This document shows positions 51,256 to 61,473 of a stretch of 64,000 bases of DNA, piece by piece (position 1 is the stretch's first letter; each line of letters starts with the position of its first letter). Source of the DNA: Chitinophaga pinensis (GTDB taxonomy: Bacteria; Bacteroidota; Bacteroidia; Flavobacteriales_D; Crocinitomicaceae); assembly GCA_945863605.1 (NCBI GenBank), contig CAMAZP010000005.1, positions 1 to 64,000 of the forward strand. Reading direction: 5' to 3'. The notes beneath the pieces were generated by a model that was not told the origin of the DNA, did not search any database, and was given only the letters and a program-made list of their open reading frames with translations. Position numbers and translations under genes: made by a program.

Positions 51256-52353
51256 TTAAACGTTAAACCTAAAGTGCATAATATCACCATCTTCCACAAC
51301 GTATTCTTTTCCTTCGACTTTGAATTTTCCAGCTTCTTTAACCGCAGCTTCAGAACCGAAAGTGATATAATCGTTGTATTTCATTACTTCTGCACGAATG
51401 AATCCTTTTTCAAAATCGGAGTGAATAACACCAGCTGCTTGTGGCGCTGTCATTCCTTTGCGAATTGTCCATGCACGCACTTCTTTTACACCTGCTGTAA
51501 AATAGGTTGACAAATTCAATAAACTGTATGATTGACGAATCAAGCGATTTACTCCAGGCTCGTCTAACCCTAATTCATCTAAGAACATTTTACGCTCATC
51601 GTAAGTTTCTAATTCTGTAATGTCAGCTTCTATTTTTGCACCAATTACTAATACTTCAGCATTTTCGTGTGCAACAGCAGCTTTCACTTCATCCACGTAA
51701 TGATTTCCAGTTTTTACAGAATCTTCATCCACGTTGCAAATATACATTACTGGTTTCGAAGTGATTAAATTAAATCTATGGATAATATCTCTTTCTTCTT
51801 GCGTAAAATCAAGGCCACGAGCAGAAATTCCTTTTTCAAGCCCGTCTTTGATTTTTACTGCCAAATCATTTTCTTTTACTGCGTCTTTATCTCCAGATTT
51901 AAGAACGCGCGCCAAACTTGCAATTTTCTTTTCTATTGTGTCTAAGTCTTTCAATTGCAATTCGATATCGATAATTTCTTTGTCTCGAATTGGGTTTACA
52001 CTTCCGTCAACGTGAATGATATTTCCATCGTCGAAGCAACGCAACACGTGAAGAATAGCATCCGTTTCGCGAATATTTGCTAAAAATTGATTCCCAAGAC
52101 CTTCACCTTTTGAAGCGCCTTTCACCAAACCTGCGATGTCCACAATCTCCATTGTAGTTGGCATCACACGCTCTGGATTAACAAGTGCTTCTAATTTTTC
52201 CAATCTTGGATCGGGAACAGAAATCGTCCCTATGTTGGGTTCAATCGTACAAAAAGGAAAGTTTGCAGACTGCGCTTTCGCATTCGACAAACAGTTAAAT
52301 AAAGTTGATTTCCCCACGTTTGGTAATCCAACAATTCCACATTTTAAAGCCAT
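51256..52353 (-). CDS. ychF: Redox-responsive ATPase YchF
   Basis: 365 residues, normal length. The OBG-type P-loop GLPNVGKSTLF (residues 7-17) and G3-like DIAGLVKGASKGEGLGN are present. At the base-specificity site the sequence is YICNVDED, with NVDE in place of the GTPase NKxD, which agrees with the known ATP preference of YchF. A TGS domain is at the end (FGSEAAVKEAGKFKVEGKEY). It binds the ribosome and takes part in stress responses. The start MALKCGIVGLPNVGK is unambiguous. Confidence 0.96.
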   Translation of the reverse strand: MALKCGIVGLPNVGKSTLFNCLSNAKAQSANFPFCTIEPNIGTISVPDPRLEKLEALVNPERVMPTTMEIVDIAGLVKGASKGEGLGNQFLANIRETDAILHVLRCFDDGNIIHVDGSVNPIRDKEIIDIELQLKDLDTIEKKIASLARVLKSGDKDAVKENDLAVKIKDGLEKGISARGLDFTQEERDIIHRFNLITSKPVMYICNVDEDSVKTGNHYVDEVKAAVAHENAEVLVIGAKIEADITELETYDERKMFLDELGLDEPGVNRLIRQSYSLLNLSTYFTAGVKEVRAWTIRKGMTAPQAAGVIHSDFEKGFIRAEVMKYNDYITFGSEAAVKEAGKFKVEGKEYVVEDGDIMHFRFNV

Positions 52354-52606
52354 CTAATTCGTTTTTCTTACAAAGATAATAGAAAGCTTAATTTTTAGTC
52401 TTTTTGTGTGAAATTAGAATTTTGTTTGATTTTTTTAAAATGCTAAGATAGTATTGCTATTGAAAGTATTTTTTCTCTTATTGTTCAAGTATTTTTTTAA
52501 TTTTTGATTTTTTAAATTAGATTGAATTAAAACAAAATAAAATATGTAATTATTAATCTTAGTAAAATTCCAAAAAAAACTTATTTTTGCAAACTAATAT
52601 TTAATT
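52354..52606. other. Divergent AT-rich spacer, ychF / TPR protein
   Basis: 253 nt. Contains a plus-strand TATTTTTG -7 element (52582-52589) close to the TPR gene. Otherwise no RNA, repeat or frame can be supported. Confidence 0.5.
52582..52589 (+). promoter_or_regulatory. -7 element TATTTTTG for the TPR-ribH-glmM operon
   Basis: Exact TAnnTTTG, 17 nt before the ATG at 52607. Confidence 0.5.
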
Positions 52607-53248
52607 ATGATAGAAGAATTAAGCATTGACAACTTAAAATCAAAGTTCAATAATGATAAAAGGTTTAAAATAGGAACATATCTAATAGGTGGTGTCTTAG
52701 TTTTAATTTTATTATTTTTCTTATACAGACAGTTTATTTGGATGCCAAGTAATGAAAAATCGAATGACGGATGGTGGGTAGCTATGAATTACATCGAAAA
52801 AGATTCAACAGATCAAGCGATTAAATCATTAGAGCCTTTTGTTAAATCCTATGACGGAAAAACTGGTGGAGAGATTGGTCAATATTTATTGGCAACTCAA
52901 TATATGAAAAAAGGAGAGTTCCAAAAAGCATTGGATAATTTAGAAGGTGTAGATTTAGATGATACTTATATAAGCGTTTTTGCTATCGGTTTACAAGGAG
53001 ATTGTCATTCAGAAATGAAAAATTATGAGAAAGCAATTGAAAAATACATTGAAGCTGCAGATGCAAATGATAATGAAATGACAACTCCTATGTACCTTTT
53101 CAAAGCTGGTTTACATGCTGAAAAGCTAAAGATGTTTGAAGAGGCTACTTCTTATTACACAAGAATACAAGATGATTATCCATCTTTTTCTTCACAGAAA
53201 ACTATTGAAAAATACATTGCAAGAGCTAGCAGTACAAAAGTGAAATAA
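52607..53248 (+). CDS. Membrane-anchored tetratricopeptide protein
   Basis: 213 residues. A single membrane helix lies at about 23-43 (YLIGGVLVLILLFFLYRQF) after a short cytoplasmic N-terminus, and the outer part has TPR-like repeats (GGEIGQYLLATQYMKKGEFQ, CHSEMKNYEKAIEKYIEA, AEKLKMFEEATSYYTRIQDD). It resembles the YfgM-type periplasmic TPR protein of Bacteroidota. It starts an operon: ribH begins 1 nt after the stop. Confidence 0.82.
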   Translation: MIEELSIDNLKSKFNNDKRFKIGTYLIGGVLVLILLFFLYRQFIWMPSNEKSNDGWWVAMNYIEKDSTDQAIKSLEPFVKSYDGKTGGEIGQYLLATQYMKKGEFQKALDNLEGVDLDDTYISVFAIGLQGDCHSEMKNYEKAIEKYIEAADANDNEMTTPMYLFKAGLHAEKLKMFEEATSYYTRIQDDYPSFSSQKTIEKYIARASSTKVK

Positions 53249-53249
53249 G

Positions 53250-53750
53250 ATGGCGACAGCCCTTAAAAATCTCTCAGAATATAATAAGGAACTTGTTCCT
53301 AATGGTGCCGATTTTAAAGTCGGCATTGTTGTTTCTGAATGGAATGACCAAATAACTTACAACCTTCTTAAAGGTGCTCAACAAGCGCTCTTAGAAAACG
53401 GAGTAAAAGAAGAAAATATCCATTTGCAATTTATTACTGGGGCATTCGAGCTTCCTTTAGGTTCCCAATATTTCTTTGAACAAGGATTCGTTGACGGAGT
53501 TATTGCAATTGGTGTTGTAATTCAAGGTGAAACAAAACATTTTGATTTCGTCTGCGCAGGTACAACTCAAGGAATTATGGATGTAATGTTGAAATACAAC
53601 AAACCTGTTGCTTTTTGTTTGTTGACAGACAACCACATTCAACAATCAATAGACCGATCGGGAGGAAAACATGGAAATAAAGGAATAGAAGCTGCAATTG
53701 CTTGTATGAAAATGATTGCAAATAAAAAAGAACTACTTCTAAATAAATAA
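53250..53750 (+). CDS. ribH: 6,7-dimethyl-8-ribityllumazine synthase
   Basis: 166 residues. It joins 5-amino-6-ribitylaminouracil and dihydroxybutanone phosphate in riboflavin synthesis. Motifs: GIVVSEWNDQITYNLLKGA, GAFELPLGSQ, IGVVIQGETKHFDFV (with the catalytic His of KHFDF) and CLLTDNHIQQSIDRSGGKHG. It is embedded between a TPR gene and glmM at 1- to 2-nt spacings, so it is co-transcribed with them. No other rib genes are near. Confidence 0.95.
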   Translation: MATALKNLSEYNKELVPNGADFKVGIVVSEWNDQITYNLLKGAQQALLENGVKEENIHLQFITGAFELPLGSQYFFEQGFVDGVIAIGVVIQGETKHFDFVCAGTTQGIMDVMLKYNKPVAFCLLTDNHIQQSIDRSGGKHGNKGIEAAIACMKMIANKKELLLNK

Positions 53751-53752
53751 TC

Positions 53753-55141
53753 ATGACTTTAATAAAATCAATTTCAGGAATCCGAGGAACTATAGGAGGA
53801 AAGGTAGATCATGCACTTACGCCAATCGACGCAGTTAAATTTGCCGCAGCTTATGGAACATGGTTAAAGGATAAAAATCCGAACCAACGATTAAAAGTAG
53901 TTATTGGTCGAGATGCTCGAATTTCAGGACAAATGATTTCTGATCTTGTTGTTTCAACTTTAGTTGGACTTGGAATTGATGTAGTTAATTTGAATCTATC
54001 AACGACTCCAACTGTTGAAGTCGCTGTTCCAATGGAAAATGCTCAAGGTGGAATAATTCTTACTGCTAGTCACAATCCAAAACAATGGAACGCATTGAAA
54101 CTATTAAATGAAAAAGGGGAATTCATTTCAGGTAAAGATGGAGAAACAATTTTGCAAATAGCCGCTAATGAAAGCTACAATTTTGCTGAAGTTGACGACT
54201 TAGGTGTTGTGAGAAATGATGAGAGTTATATGCAAAAACACATTGATGCGATTTTAGCGTTGCCATTAGTAGATAAAAATGCAATCGAATCTGCCAATTT
54301 TAATATTGTGGTAGATGCTGTAAATTCAACTGGTGGTGTTTTTGTTCCAGCTTTATTGAAACAATTAGGTGTGACTCAAATTACAGAAATGTATTGTGAA
54401 CCAACTGGTCATTTTCCACATAATCCGGAGCCTTTACCTGAACATTTAACTGATTTGTCTGCAAAAATTAAAGAAATTGGTGCACAAGTTGGAATCACTG
54501 TTGATCCAGATGTTGATCGTTTGGCACTTGTTTGTGAGGATGGTTCGATGTTTGGAGAAGAATATACTTTGGTTGCTTGTGCAGATTATGTATTAAAACA
54601 CACACCAGGAGCTACTGTTTCTAATTTATCGTCAACTCGGGCTTTACGTGATATAACGGAAGAAGCTGGTCAATTATACGCTGCATCAGCAGTCGGTGAA
54701 GTAAACGTGGTTGTGAAAATGAAAGAACTCGGTGCGGTTATAGGTGGAGAAGGAAACGGTGGAATCATCTATCCTGAATTGCATTACGGACGTGATTCGT
54801 TAGTTGGAATTGCTTTGTTTTTAAGTCATTTGGCACACGAGAAAAAGACACTAACAGAATTGAGAGATTCGTATCCAAAATATGTTATTTCCAAGAATAA
54901 GATTGAATTGACTCCAGCAATTAATGTTGATGATGTTCTCGAAAAAATGGTTGTTAAATATGCCAAAGAGGAAGTCGATACAACAGATGGTGTTAAAATT
55001 TATATAGGAAAAGAATGGGTGCATTTACGCAAAAGCAATACCGAGCCAATCATCCGAATTTATTCTGAAAGTAGAAGTGCTGAGGCGGCAGATGCTTTAG
55101 CTGGTCGAATTATTGAAGATATTAAAAGTATAATCGGATAG
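53753..55141 (+). CDS. glmM: Phosphoglucosamine mutase
   Basis: 462 residues. It converts glucosamine-6-phosphate to glucosamine-1-phosphate for UDP-GlcNAc. The phosphoserine is S106 in TASHNPKQWN; the magnesium loop is DPDVDR with D251, D253 and D255; the sugar-binding region is GEGNGGIIYPELHYGRDS, and the phosphate-binding tail is RKSNTEPIIRIYSES. The S-H-N-P signature in place of the usual GlmM SHNP with DNGIK after it is replaced by SHNPKQWNALKL, which is the pattern of the Bacteroidota group of phosphoglucomutase/phosphomannomutases, so activity on other hexose phosphates is not excluded. Confidence 0.85.
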   Translation: MTLIKSISGIRGTIGGKVDHALTPIDAVKFAAAYGTWLKDKNPNQRLKVVIGRDARISGQMISDLVVSTLVGLGIDVVNLNLSTTPTVEVAVPMENAQGGIILTASHNPKQWNALKLLNEKGEFISGKDGETILQIAANESYNFAEVDDLGVVRNDESYMQKHIDAILALPLVDKNAIESANFNIVVDAVNSTGGVFVPALLKQLGVTQITEMYCEPTGHFPHNPEPLPEHLTDLSAKIKEIGAQVGITVDPDVDRLALVCEDGSMFGEEYTLVACADYVLKHTPGATVSNLSSTRALRDITEEAGQLYAASAVGEVNVVVKMKELGAVIGGEGNGGIIYPELHYGRDSLVGIALFLSHLAHEKKTLTELRDSYPKYVISKNKIELTPAINVDDVLEKMVVKYAKEEVDTTDGVKIYIGKEWVHLRKSNTEPIIRIYSESRSAEAADALAGRIIEDIKSIIG

Positions 55142-55163
55142 TTTATTTTCTTCATTTAAAAGT

Positions 55164-56429
55164 TTAAACACTTATTTTCACTGAAATAATTTCTTTTGAA
55201 CACGCTGTTGCTATTGCTCTTCGATCGATGCATAAATTTAGACAAGCTAGAATTTTTTCTTCATCAATAATAACCAATTGATTTTCTCGAAGATGATTAG
55301 GAATTTTTGCATCTGTAATTACGTCAGAAATTAACTTTGAACCTTTTATTCCGATTGGAAAAATCCGATCTGCAATTTGCCATTTTCGAATGGAGATTTC
55401 ACCTATAATTTTTGATTCATCAAGGAAAATAATAGATTTAGAAAAAGTTGAAGGTAAATAAGTCGTTTTTTCAATTTCAATTTTAGGAAGTTTGAATTCT
55501 TTGTTATTCGTAATAAATTGAAAATAATCGTTTTCTCGAATTACAAGCTTTTGCATTAGATCTGTATTCCACTGAATTTTTGCTCCTTTTTGTGCTTGAG
55601 CTAATTTATTAAATGCATCGAATAAATAAGTTGGAATTGCTAATTTTTTCAATAATTCAATTTTTTCAATCGATTGAAGTTTATTCCAGGTTACTACTTT
55701 TAAATAATTTAACTTTTCAATTTCCAGATGAATTTCATTGATTTTTTGATTGGTTTCTAAAAGATTTCCCTGAAATATTTCTTGTAATAATAGAATTGAA
55801 TTTTCTAGACTTGGTATTTCGTACCTTAAATAGGGGATAATTTCATTTCTCAATCGATTTCGATTATAATCATTCTCTGCATTGCTTTTATCCTCTCTCC
55901 AACTAATTTTCCGATCGATTGCTAAAGAATAGATTTCTTCTTTCTTAAAATTCAATAATGGACGAAGGAACTTATTATTTACAGGTTTCATTCCTGAAAG
56001 TCCTGCTATTCCTGATTTTCTTAGTAATTGAAGGAAAAATGTTTCTAATTGATCATTAAGGTGATGTGCTAAAACTAGTTTTGAATTTGATACTTTATTC
56101 AATTCTTTTTGGAAGAAATGATAGCGTACTTTTCGTGCTTCATTTTGTAAATTCCCACCATTGGCAACCAATTTTCCCTTAAGATACATCGATTCAATAG
56201 TCAAAGGAATCTTGTTTGATTCACAATAGTTTCTAACTAAATGTTCATCTTTCTCGCTTTCAACTCCCCTCAAATTATAATTGACATGAAGTACATGAAT
56301 CGGTAATTTTTCTTGAAACATCAATTCCAAAAGTAGCATAGAATCGACACCTCCACTTACTGCAACAAAATATAAATCAGCAGGATAGGATGAAAAAAAA
56401 GTCTTAAAATGTTCAACGGATTTATTCAT
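55164..56429 (-). CDS. tilS: tRNA(Ile)-lysidine synthase
   Basis: 421 residues from ATG 56429 (MNKSVEHFK); an in-frame ATG four codons earlier (56441) lies further inside pabB and is less likely. The PP-loop SGGVDSMLLL is at about residue 25-34, followed by LRGVESEKDEHLVR, AHHLNDQLETFFLQLLRKSGIAGLSGM and the RNRLRNEIIPYLR motif that is specific for TilS. It makes lysidine at C34 of the minor tRNA-Ile, an essential step for AUA decoding. The start overlaps the pabB stop by 8 nt. Confidence 0.93.
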   Translation of the reverse strand: MNKSVEHFKTFFSSYPADLYFVAVSGGVDSMLLLELMFQEKLPIHVLHVNYNLRGVESEKDEHLVRNYCESNKIPLTIESMYLKGKLVANGGNLQNEARKVRYHFFQKELNKVSNSKLVLAHHLNDQLETFFLQLLRKSGIAGLSGMKPVNNKFLRPLLNFKKEEIYSLAIDRKISWREDKSNAENDYNRNRLRNEIIPYLRYEIPSLENSILLLQEIFQGNLLETNQKINEIHLEIEKLNYLKVVTWNKLQSIEKIELLKKLAIPTYLFDAFNKLAQAQKGAKIQWNTDLMQKLVIRENDYFQFITNNKEFKLPKIEIEKTTYLPSTFSKSIIFLDESKIIGEISIRKWQIADRIFPIGIKGSKLISDVITDAKIPNHLRENQLVIIDEEKILACLNLCIDRRAIATACSKEIISVKISV

Positions 56430-57621
56430 CGTGTAAACCATCCATTATTTTTTTGACTTTAATTTGACACTCTTCAAATTCTGCTTCTGGATCTGACTGA
56501 ATAGTTATTGCTCCACCTACGGCACACGATAAATAGTTTGTTTTACGGTTATAAATTAAGCTACGAATTACCACATTGAAATCAAAATCTCCGTTTGGTG
56601 AAATGTAACCAATTGAACCTGAATATAGCCCGCGTTTAAAATCTTCGTGTTTTTCAATTAGTTCCATTGCACTTACTTTGGGCGCACCTGTCATAGAACC
56701 CATTGGGAAAGTTGCTCGAATTATATCTGTAAAACTAGTTGAATCTTTTGGCTCACAAGCAATGGTCGAAATCATTTGATGAACTGTAGCGAAACTATAA
56801 ACTTTGCAGAGTTCTTCAACGTTCACACTTCCTTTTTGAGCTATTTTAGAAAAGTCATTTCGAACTAAATCAACAATCATAACATTTTCAGAGCGTTCTT
56901 TTGAGCTGTTTTCCAATGCTAATTTATTTTGCGCATCAATTTTTAGATCTTCGTTTCTAGCTGCAGTTCCTTTGATAGGTTGTGAAATTAATTTATTTTC
57001 CTTTTTTTGAATATAACGCTCTGGGCTACCACAAAACACAAGGTAATCCTCTAATTGTAAAAAACTAGAAAATGGTGCTTTAGAAATATTGTTTAATTTG
57101 AAATAAGTATCTAGTGGATATTTAATTTCCACATTTTCGGCAAAAAACTCTTGACAATAATTCACTTCATATATATCACCTCTTTGTATGTATTCCTTTA
57201 AATTATTTACGTTTTGTAGATATTTTTCTTTAGAGGTTCTCGCTTGAAATTGAACTTCAAATTTATGAAAGTTGGCATCTGTTTCTTCTTCGAGAAAATA
57301 GTTTAAGAAATCGAATATTTCTGAATTCTTTTCGCCTTGGAGAAAGCTAAAGTTCTCTTTTTGAAGTTGTACTACGTTTTTAGGTTTCCAAAAATATAAA
57401 TCAGGAAATTCTAATCCATCAAAGTTCGATGAGTTAAGGTTTTCAACATCATTTTTTAAATCATAACTTAAACAACCAAAAACATAAGAATCTTTGTTTT
57501 CATTTAGAAATGATTGTAGTTTTTCAACACTATTTATTCCAGTTGTTTTAATTTCAGTTTCTATGCCAAAAGCCAATATTCCAGTACCATCATTACTATT
57601 GAGGTAACAAATGTTTTCCAT
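56422..57621 (-). CDS. pabB: Aminodeoxychorismate synthase component I
   Basis: 399 residues, chorismate-binding domain only, with no glutamine amidotransferase part. The family motif reads SQPIKGTAARNED; PIKGT has the Lys that distinguishes PabB from anthranilate synthase (PIAGT). Other signatures are SENVMIVDLVRNDF, TFPMGSMTGAPKVSAMELI and the GSIGYISPNGDFDFNVVIR substrate loop. It makes 4-amino-4-deoxychorismate for folate. The N-terminus is short compared to the enterobacterial enzyme. tilS overlaps its 3' end. Confidence 0.93.
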   Translation of the reverse strand: MENICYLNSNDGTGILAFGIETEIKTTGINSVEKLQSFLNENKDSYVFGCLSYDLKNDVENLNSSNFDGLEFPDLYFWKPKNVVQLQKENFSFLQGEKNSEIFDFLNYFLEEETDANFHKFEVQFQARTSKEKYLQNVNNLKEYIQRGDIYEVNYCQEFFAENVEIKYPLDTYFKLNNISKAPFSSFLQLEDYLVFCGSPERYIQKKENKLISQPIKGTAARNEDLKIDAQNKLALENSSKERSENVMIVDLVRNDFSKIAQKGSVNVEELCKVYSFATVHQMISTIACEPKDSTSFTDIIRATFPMGSMTGAPKVSAMELIEKHEDFKRGLYSGSIGYISPNGDFDFNVVIRSLIYNRKTNYLSCAVGGAITIQSDPEAEFEECQIKVKKIMDGLHDE

Positions 57622-57682
57622 ATTTCAGTTCTTAAATTGACTTTAAAGGTACAAGTAAATTGAAGTTTTATATTGCGTTTAA

Positions 57683-57714
57683 GCAAAAAAAAACCGCCCA
57701 TTTCTGAGCGGTTT
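57683..57714 (-). terminator. Rho-independent terminator after the T9SS type A protein
   Basis: On the minus strand AAACCGCTC pairs with GGGCGGTTT around a 6-nt loop and leads into a run of T. Confidence 0.85.
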
Positions 57715-57732
57715 ATATTTCTAAGGTTGAAA

Positions 57733-59565
57733 TTATTTTTTGATCACAACTTTTTGAGTTGAAGTAGTATTACCTATTGTAACATTTACAAAGTAAACTC
57801 CACTGTTTAAACCAGCAGTTGATACGCTTGTAGAAACACCAACAGTAGATGTTGTGTTAACTACTTTTCCTGCTAAGTCAGAGATAGTAATAACTGCGCT
57901 AGTAACATTGTTTAATTTAACATTGATAACATCGCTAGCTGGATTTGGAGATACAGTAAAGTTAGAAACTTCAGCTAATTCATTTGTATTTAAAGTAGCA
58001 TCATCAGTCAAACGAACCATGATTGCATTTGGAGAAGTTAATTGGAAAGCAGATCCATCACCTAAATATCCTAATACAGTACCTTCATATGTATTTTGAG
58101 CAAGTCCAAATCTAACTTCAGATTGGCCTCCATTATGGCAAGCTACAAGTAGAATATCATCTCCAGCAGTTAAATTTAATTTTCCATCAACTAATTCACC
58201 ATCAATCCATTTTAATTTTGACCATGTTGCAGCAGTACCTGCTATTGTTTTTCTTTCAGTTTCAGCAGTGTAAACATAATCAGTTCCATCAAACTTATAA
58301 ACTTCTGCCCAATATTCAGCACCAGCAGCACCAGCAGCTTGTGTGTTTAATCTAACAACCGCTCCAGTTGTAATCCAATCATTGAATACATCCATGATGT
58401 TACCAATTTTCAAAGGATTACCAGTATTCGTAGTTGTGTTACTAATAGATCCAGTTGAAACACCATTATCACGAGAAAATTCTTGTGTAGTTAATTCCAT
58501 TCCTAAGTTTACCGTATTATTTGCAGGTGCAGAATCAGTACCTGCTAAAACTGTTGTTAAAGTAATTGTTTTTACTCCAACACCAGTAGGCATGTATGGT
58601 GAAGTTACAGCAACACTATCAGTCGCTCCTGAGTTTAAAGAAATTGAAGTTCCTGTTTGGTCATAACCTCCAGTTGCTGTCGCTTTAAGTGATACACTTG
58701 CTTGTGTTTGAGCTCCGTTATTATTAACCAAAGCTCCAAATGTTAAACCTGGAAAACTTGTTTGAGAATTATCAATCGTATAGTAATCTAAACCTTGAGT
58801 TGTAACAACATCAGTTGCAGCATACCAGTTATTGATTTTCACGTCATTATCCCATGCTTCAACGATTTTTACGTCATCAACACCCCAGAACCAGTCATAT
58901 GCACCCACATAGTGAAAACGAACTTTAACTTGGTTTGTCCATGTTCCTGCACCTATAGCAGGTGTTATGTTTAAAACTTCAACTTCTCCATTAATAGAAT
59001 TAGTATTTACAGGTACTTCAGTTTCTGGATTCACTTCAAAAATAGTCCATGTTGTTCCTCCATCAATAGAAACTTCAACAGATGTAGTTTCAAGATAGTT
59101 TCTGTAGTATTCTGAGAAAGTTAAGTACAACGCAGCTGATCCAGCAGCAGATAAATCTATATTTGCTGCAGTTTCAAAATAAGCATCTTGTGTTCCATTT
59201 GCTCCAGCTCCATCAGAATTGATGAATGCAAAATTTCCAGTAGCTCCAGAAAATGTTGCAGGCCATTGGTATCCAGCTTGTTGAGCGGTGATTCCAGCAG
59301 GAATTGCAGTTAAAATCTCCCATCCTGGGTTACTTCCTGTGTTAGTACTTTGCCCAGTTCCTAATGTTTGAATCCATTCACCAGAAGTTTCAAAGCCATT
59401 CATCCAAAGTGTGTCTCCTTCAGCTTTGAGAATATCTTGGTTTGTTTTTTTAGCTTTAGAAACGAAAGTTCGTTCAGGGCTAAATCCTTCTTTTTTTGCA
59501 GGCATTTTTTGAGCAACTGCGCTTAGAGAAGCAATTAATGCTAATGATAAGTAAATCTTTTTCAT
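57733..59565 (-). CDS. T9SS type A cargo protein, adhesin-like
   Basis: 610 residues. Signal peptide MKKIYLSLALIASLSAVAQK. The centre contains a jelly-roll/cleaved-adhesin-like domain (DTLWMNGFETSGEWIQTLG, YWAEVYKFDGTDYVY and WFWGVDDVKIVEAWD) and further beta-sandwich units. The C-terminal 85 residues are a type A sorting domain: NFTVSPNPASDVINVKL, then VITISDLAGKVVN, and GVYFVNVTIGNTTSTQKVVIKK-type ending. It has its own promoter region and a strong terminator, so it is monocistronic. It may be abundant, since codon use appears regular (many GTA/GTT, GCT). Confidence 0.88.
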   Translation of the reverse strand: MKKIYLSLALIASLSAVAQKMPAKKEGFSPERTFVSKAKKTNQDILKAEGDTLWMNGFETSGEWIQTLGTGQSTNTGSNPGWEILTAIPAGITAQQAGYQWPATFSGATGNFAFINSDGAGANGTQDAYFETAANIDLSAAGSAALYLTFSEYYRNYLETTSVEVSIDGGTTWTIFEVNPETEVPVNTNSINGEVEVLNITPAIGAGTWTNQVKVRFHYVGAYDWFWGVDDVKIVEAWDNDVKINNWYAATDVVTTQGLDYYTIDNSQTSFPGLTFGALVNNNGAQTQASVSLKATATGGYDQTGTSISLNSGATDSVAVTSPYMPTGVGVKTITLTTVLAGTDSAPANNTVNLGMELTTQEFSRDNGVSTGSISNTTTNTGNPLKIGNIMDVFNDWITTGAVVRLNTQAAGAAGAEYWAEVYKFDGTDYVYTAETERKTIAGTAATWSKLKWIDGELVDGKLNLTAGDDILLVACHNGGQSEVRFGLAQNTYEGTVLGYLGDGSAFQLTSPNAIMVRLTDDATLNTNELAEVSNFTVSPNPASDVINVKLNNVTSAVITISDLAGKVVNTTSTVGVSTSVSTAGLNSGVYFVNVTIGNTTSTQKVVIKK

Positions 59566-59626
59566 AATTTAATTTTTTGATTTGATACTGCGAATATAGT
59601 TATTTGTTTATTAATACTATACTATT

Positions 59627-60592
59627 TTAATATTCTCTTTTTTGTAAAATTTTGAACAATGTTAAAATGTTATCTTTTGAGTTATTAATATTTAAATCAT
59701 TCAATGATTTTTGGGCTTTGTTGTAATATTCATTCATTATTAAGATACATTTTTCTTTTACTTCCAGCAAATCGAATAAATCCAGAGTTCTCTTGATTTT
59801 TTTATCATTATCAATTTCATTTTGTATAGATCTTAGTTCATTCAATTGTCCATTATCAGCATTTGATTTAGCTAGAATTGATAAAATAGTTTTTTTGTTA
59901 GCAAGTACATCTCCTCCTTTTTGTTTTCCAACTTTGTCAGATTCGCCATATAAATCTAATAGATCATCTTGTATTTGAAATGCTATTCCAAGGTTGACAC
60001 CAAAAGAATAAATACAATTTATATTTTCTTCAGATGCTTCTCCTATTATTGCACCCATTTCAAAGGCAGCACCTAGTAAAACAGATGTTTTTAATCGAAT
60101 CATATTGATATAATCATCAAGACTTACATTATCACGATTTTCAAAGTCCATATCTAGTTGTTGTCCTTCGCATACTTCTATAGCAGTTCTATTAAAGCAT
60201 TTTAGTAATTCCCCTAAGTATTTGATGTCATTTTTAGCTAGCATTTCATATGCTTTAACAAACAAAACATCTCCAGATAAAATTGCGATATTATCGTTCC
60301 ATTTTTGATGAACAGTTTCTTTTCCTCTTCTCAAAGGGGCTTTATCCATAATATCATCATGGATTAACGAAAAGTTATGAAATAGTTCGACTGCTAAAGC
60401 TGCATATTTTGTGTTTTCAATACTAACGCCGAATAAATCACCTGCTATTAATGTAGCCATTGGACGCATTCTTTTTCCACCTAATGTTAAAAAATAGGAT
60501 AAAGGGTCGTATAGGTTAGCTGGTGTAGAGGGGAATTTTATATTCTCAATTTCTATCTCCAGAAATAAGTTGTACTCTTTGATAAAATCCAT
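59627..60592 (-). CDS. Polyprenyl diphosphate synthase (GGPP-type likely)
   Basis: 321 residues. Two aspartate motifs: first D79-D80-x-x-D83 (HDDIMDKAPLRRG) and second D209-D210-x-x-D213 (QIQDDLLDLYG). The residue five before the first motif is F74, with no insertion in the motif; in related enzymes this pattern limits the chain to about C20, so geranylgeranyl diphosphate is the likely product, e.g. for carotenoid or quinone supply. The start overlaps the rfbA stop by one nt (TAATG). Confidence 0.9.
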   Translation of the reverse strand: MDFIKEYNLFLEIEIENIKFPSTPANLYDPLSYFLTLGGKRMRPMATLIAGDLFGVSIENTKYAALAVELFHNFSLIHDDIMDKAPLRRGKETVHQKWNDNIAILSGDVLFVKAYEMLAKNDIKYLGELLKCFNRTAIEVCEGQQLDMDFENRDNVSLDDYINMIRLKTSVLLGAAFEMGAIIGEASEENINCIYSFGVNLGIAFQIQDDLLDLYGESDKVGKQKGGDVLANKKTILSILAKSNADNGQLNELRSIQNEIDNDKKIKRTLDLFDLLEVKEKCILIMNEYYNKAQKSLNDLNINNSKDNILTLFKILQKREY

Positions 60593-61455
60593 TAATCATT
60601 TATTAAATTCATCAAATAAGAACCATATCCACTTTTGACAAGCGGTGCTGCTAATTGTTTTAATTGTTCTTTGTTAATAAAGCCATTTCTGAATGCAACC
60701 TCTTCAATCGAGCCAATTTTAAGACCTTGTCTTTCCTCTATTACTTGAACAAATTGACCAGCTTGCATTAGTGATGTAAATGTACCTGTATCTAACCATG
60801 CGGTTCCCCTATCAAGCACAGCAACTTTCAATTTTCCATTTCTTAAATATTCTGCATTTACATCTGTTATTTCGTATTCTCCACGTGCAGATGGTTTTAA
60901 CTTTTTAGCAATTTCAACAACAGAATTGTCATAGAAGTATAATCCTGGAACTGCAAAGTTAGATTTTGGATGCATTGGTTTTTCTTCAATTGATATAGCA
61001 TTCATTTTATCGTCAAACTCAACTACACCGTATCTTTCTGGATCGCTAACATGATAAGCATAAACTACTCCACCACTTGGGTCATTGTTTTCTTTTAGTA
61101 GTGTATCCATCCCAACACCGTAAAATATATTATCGCCAAGAATTAATGCTACCTTTTCGTTTCCAATAAATTCTTCACCAATTACAAATGCTTGAGCTAG
61201 CCCATTTGGAACATGTTGTATTGCATATGAAAAGGAGCAACCCAAACTTTTCCCATCTCCAAGTAATTTTTCAAAATGAGGTAAATCATGAGGTGTTGAA
61301 ATTATTAAAATCTCTCTTATTCCTGCACTCATTAAAATTGACAAAGGATAGTATATCATTGGTTTGTCATAAATTGGCATTAGTTGTTTACTAACTGCTA
61401 ATGTCAATGGATGTAAGCGTGTGCCTGATCCTCCGGCTAAAATAATTCCTTTCAT
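60592..61455 (-). CDS. rfbA: Glucose-1-phosphate thymidylyltransferase
   Basis: 287 residues. It makes dTDP-glucose, first step to dTDP-rhamnose and other surface sugars. Signature nucleotide-binding loop [20 protein letters not shown] at 8-27, [21 protein letters not shown], and [15 protein letters not shown] [11 protein letters not shown] at the end. It stands without rfbB, C or D here; its neighbours are an RND exporter upstream and a polyprenyl synthase downstream, both overlapping or adjacent, so the operon mixes envelope precursors. Confidence 0.96.
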   Translation of the reverse strand: MKGIILAGGSGTRLHPLTLAVSKQLMPIYDKPMIYYPLSILMSAGIREILIISTPHDLPHFEKLLGDGKSLGCSFSYAIQHVPNGLAQAFVIGEEFIGNEKVALILGDNIFYGVGMDTLLKENNDPSGGVVYAYHVSDPERYGVVEFDDKMNAISIEEKPMHPKSNFAVPGLYFYDNSVVEIAKKLKPSARGEYEITDVNAEYLRNGKLKVAVLDRGTAWLDTGTFTSLMQAGQFVQVIEERQGLKIGSIEEVAFRNGFINKEQLKQLAAPLVKSGYGSYLMNLIND

Positions 61456-61473
61456 TCCTATTTATTTTAATAA

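Noticed and set aside
58343-58666. Frame on the plus strand inside the T9SS type A gene
   Set aside because: It is a shadow of the minus-strand coding region with repetitive codons; no family or start signal supports it.
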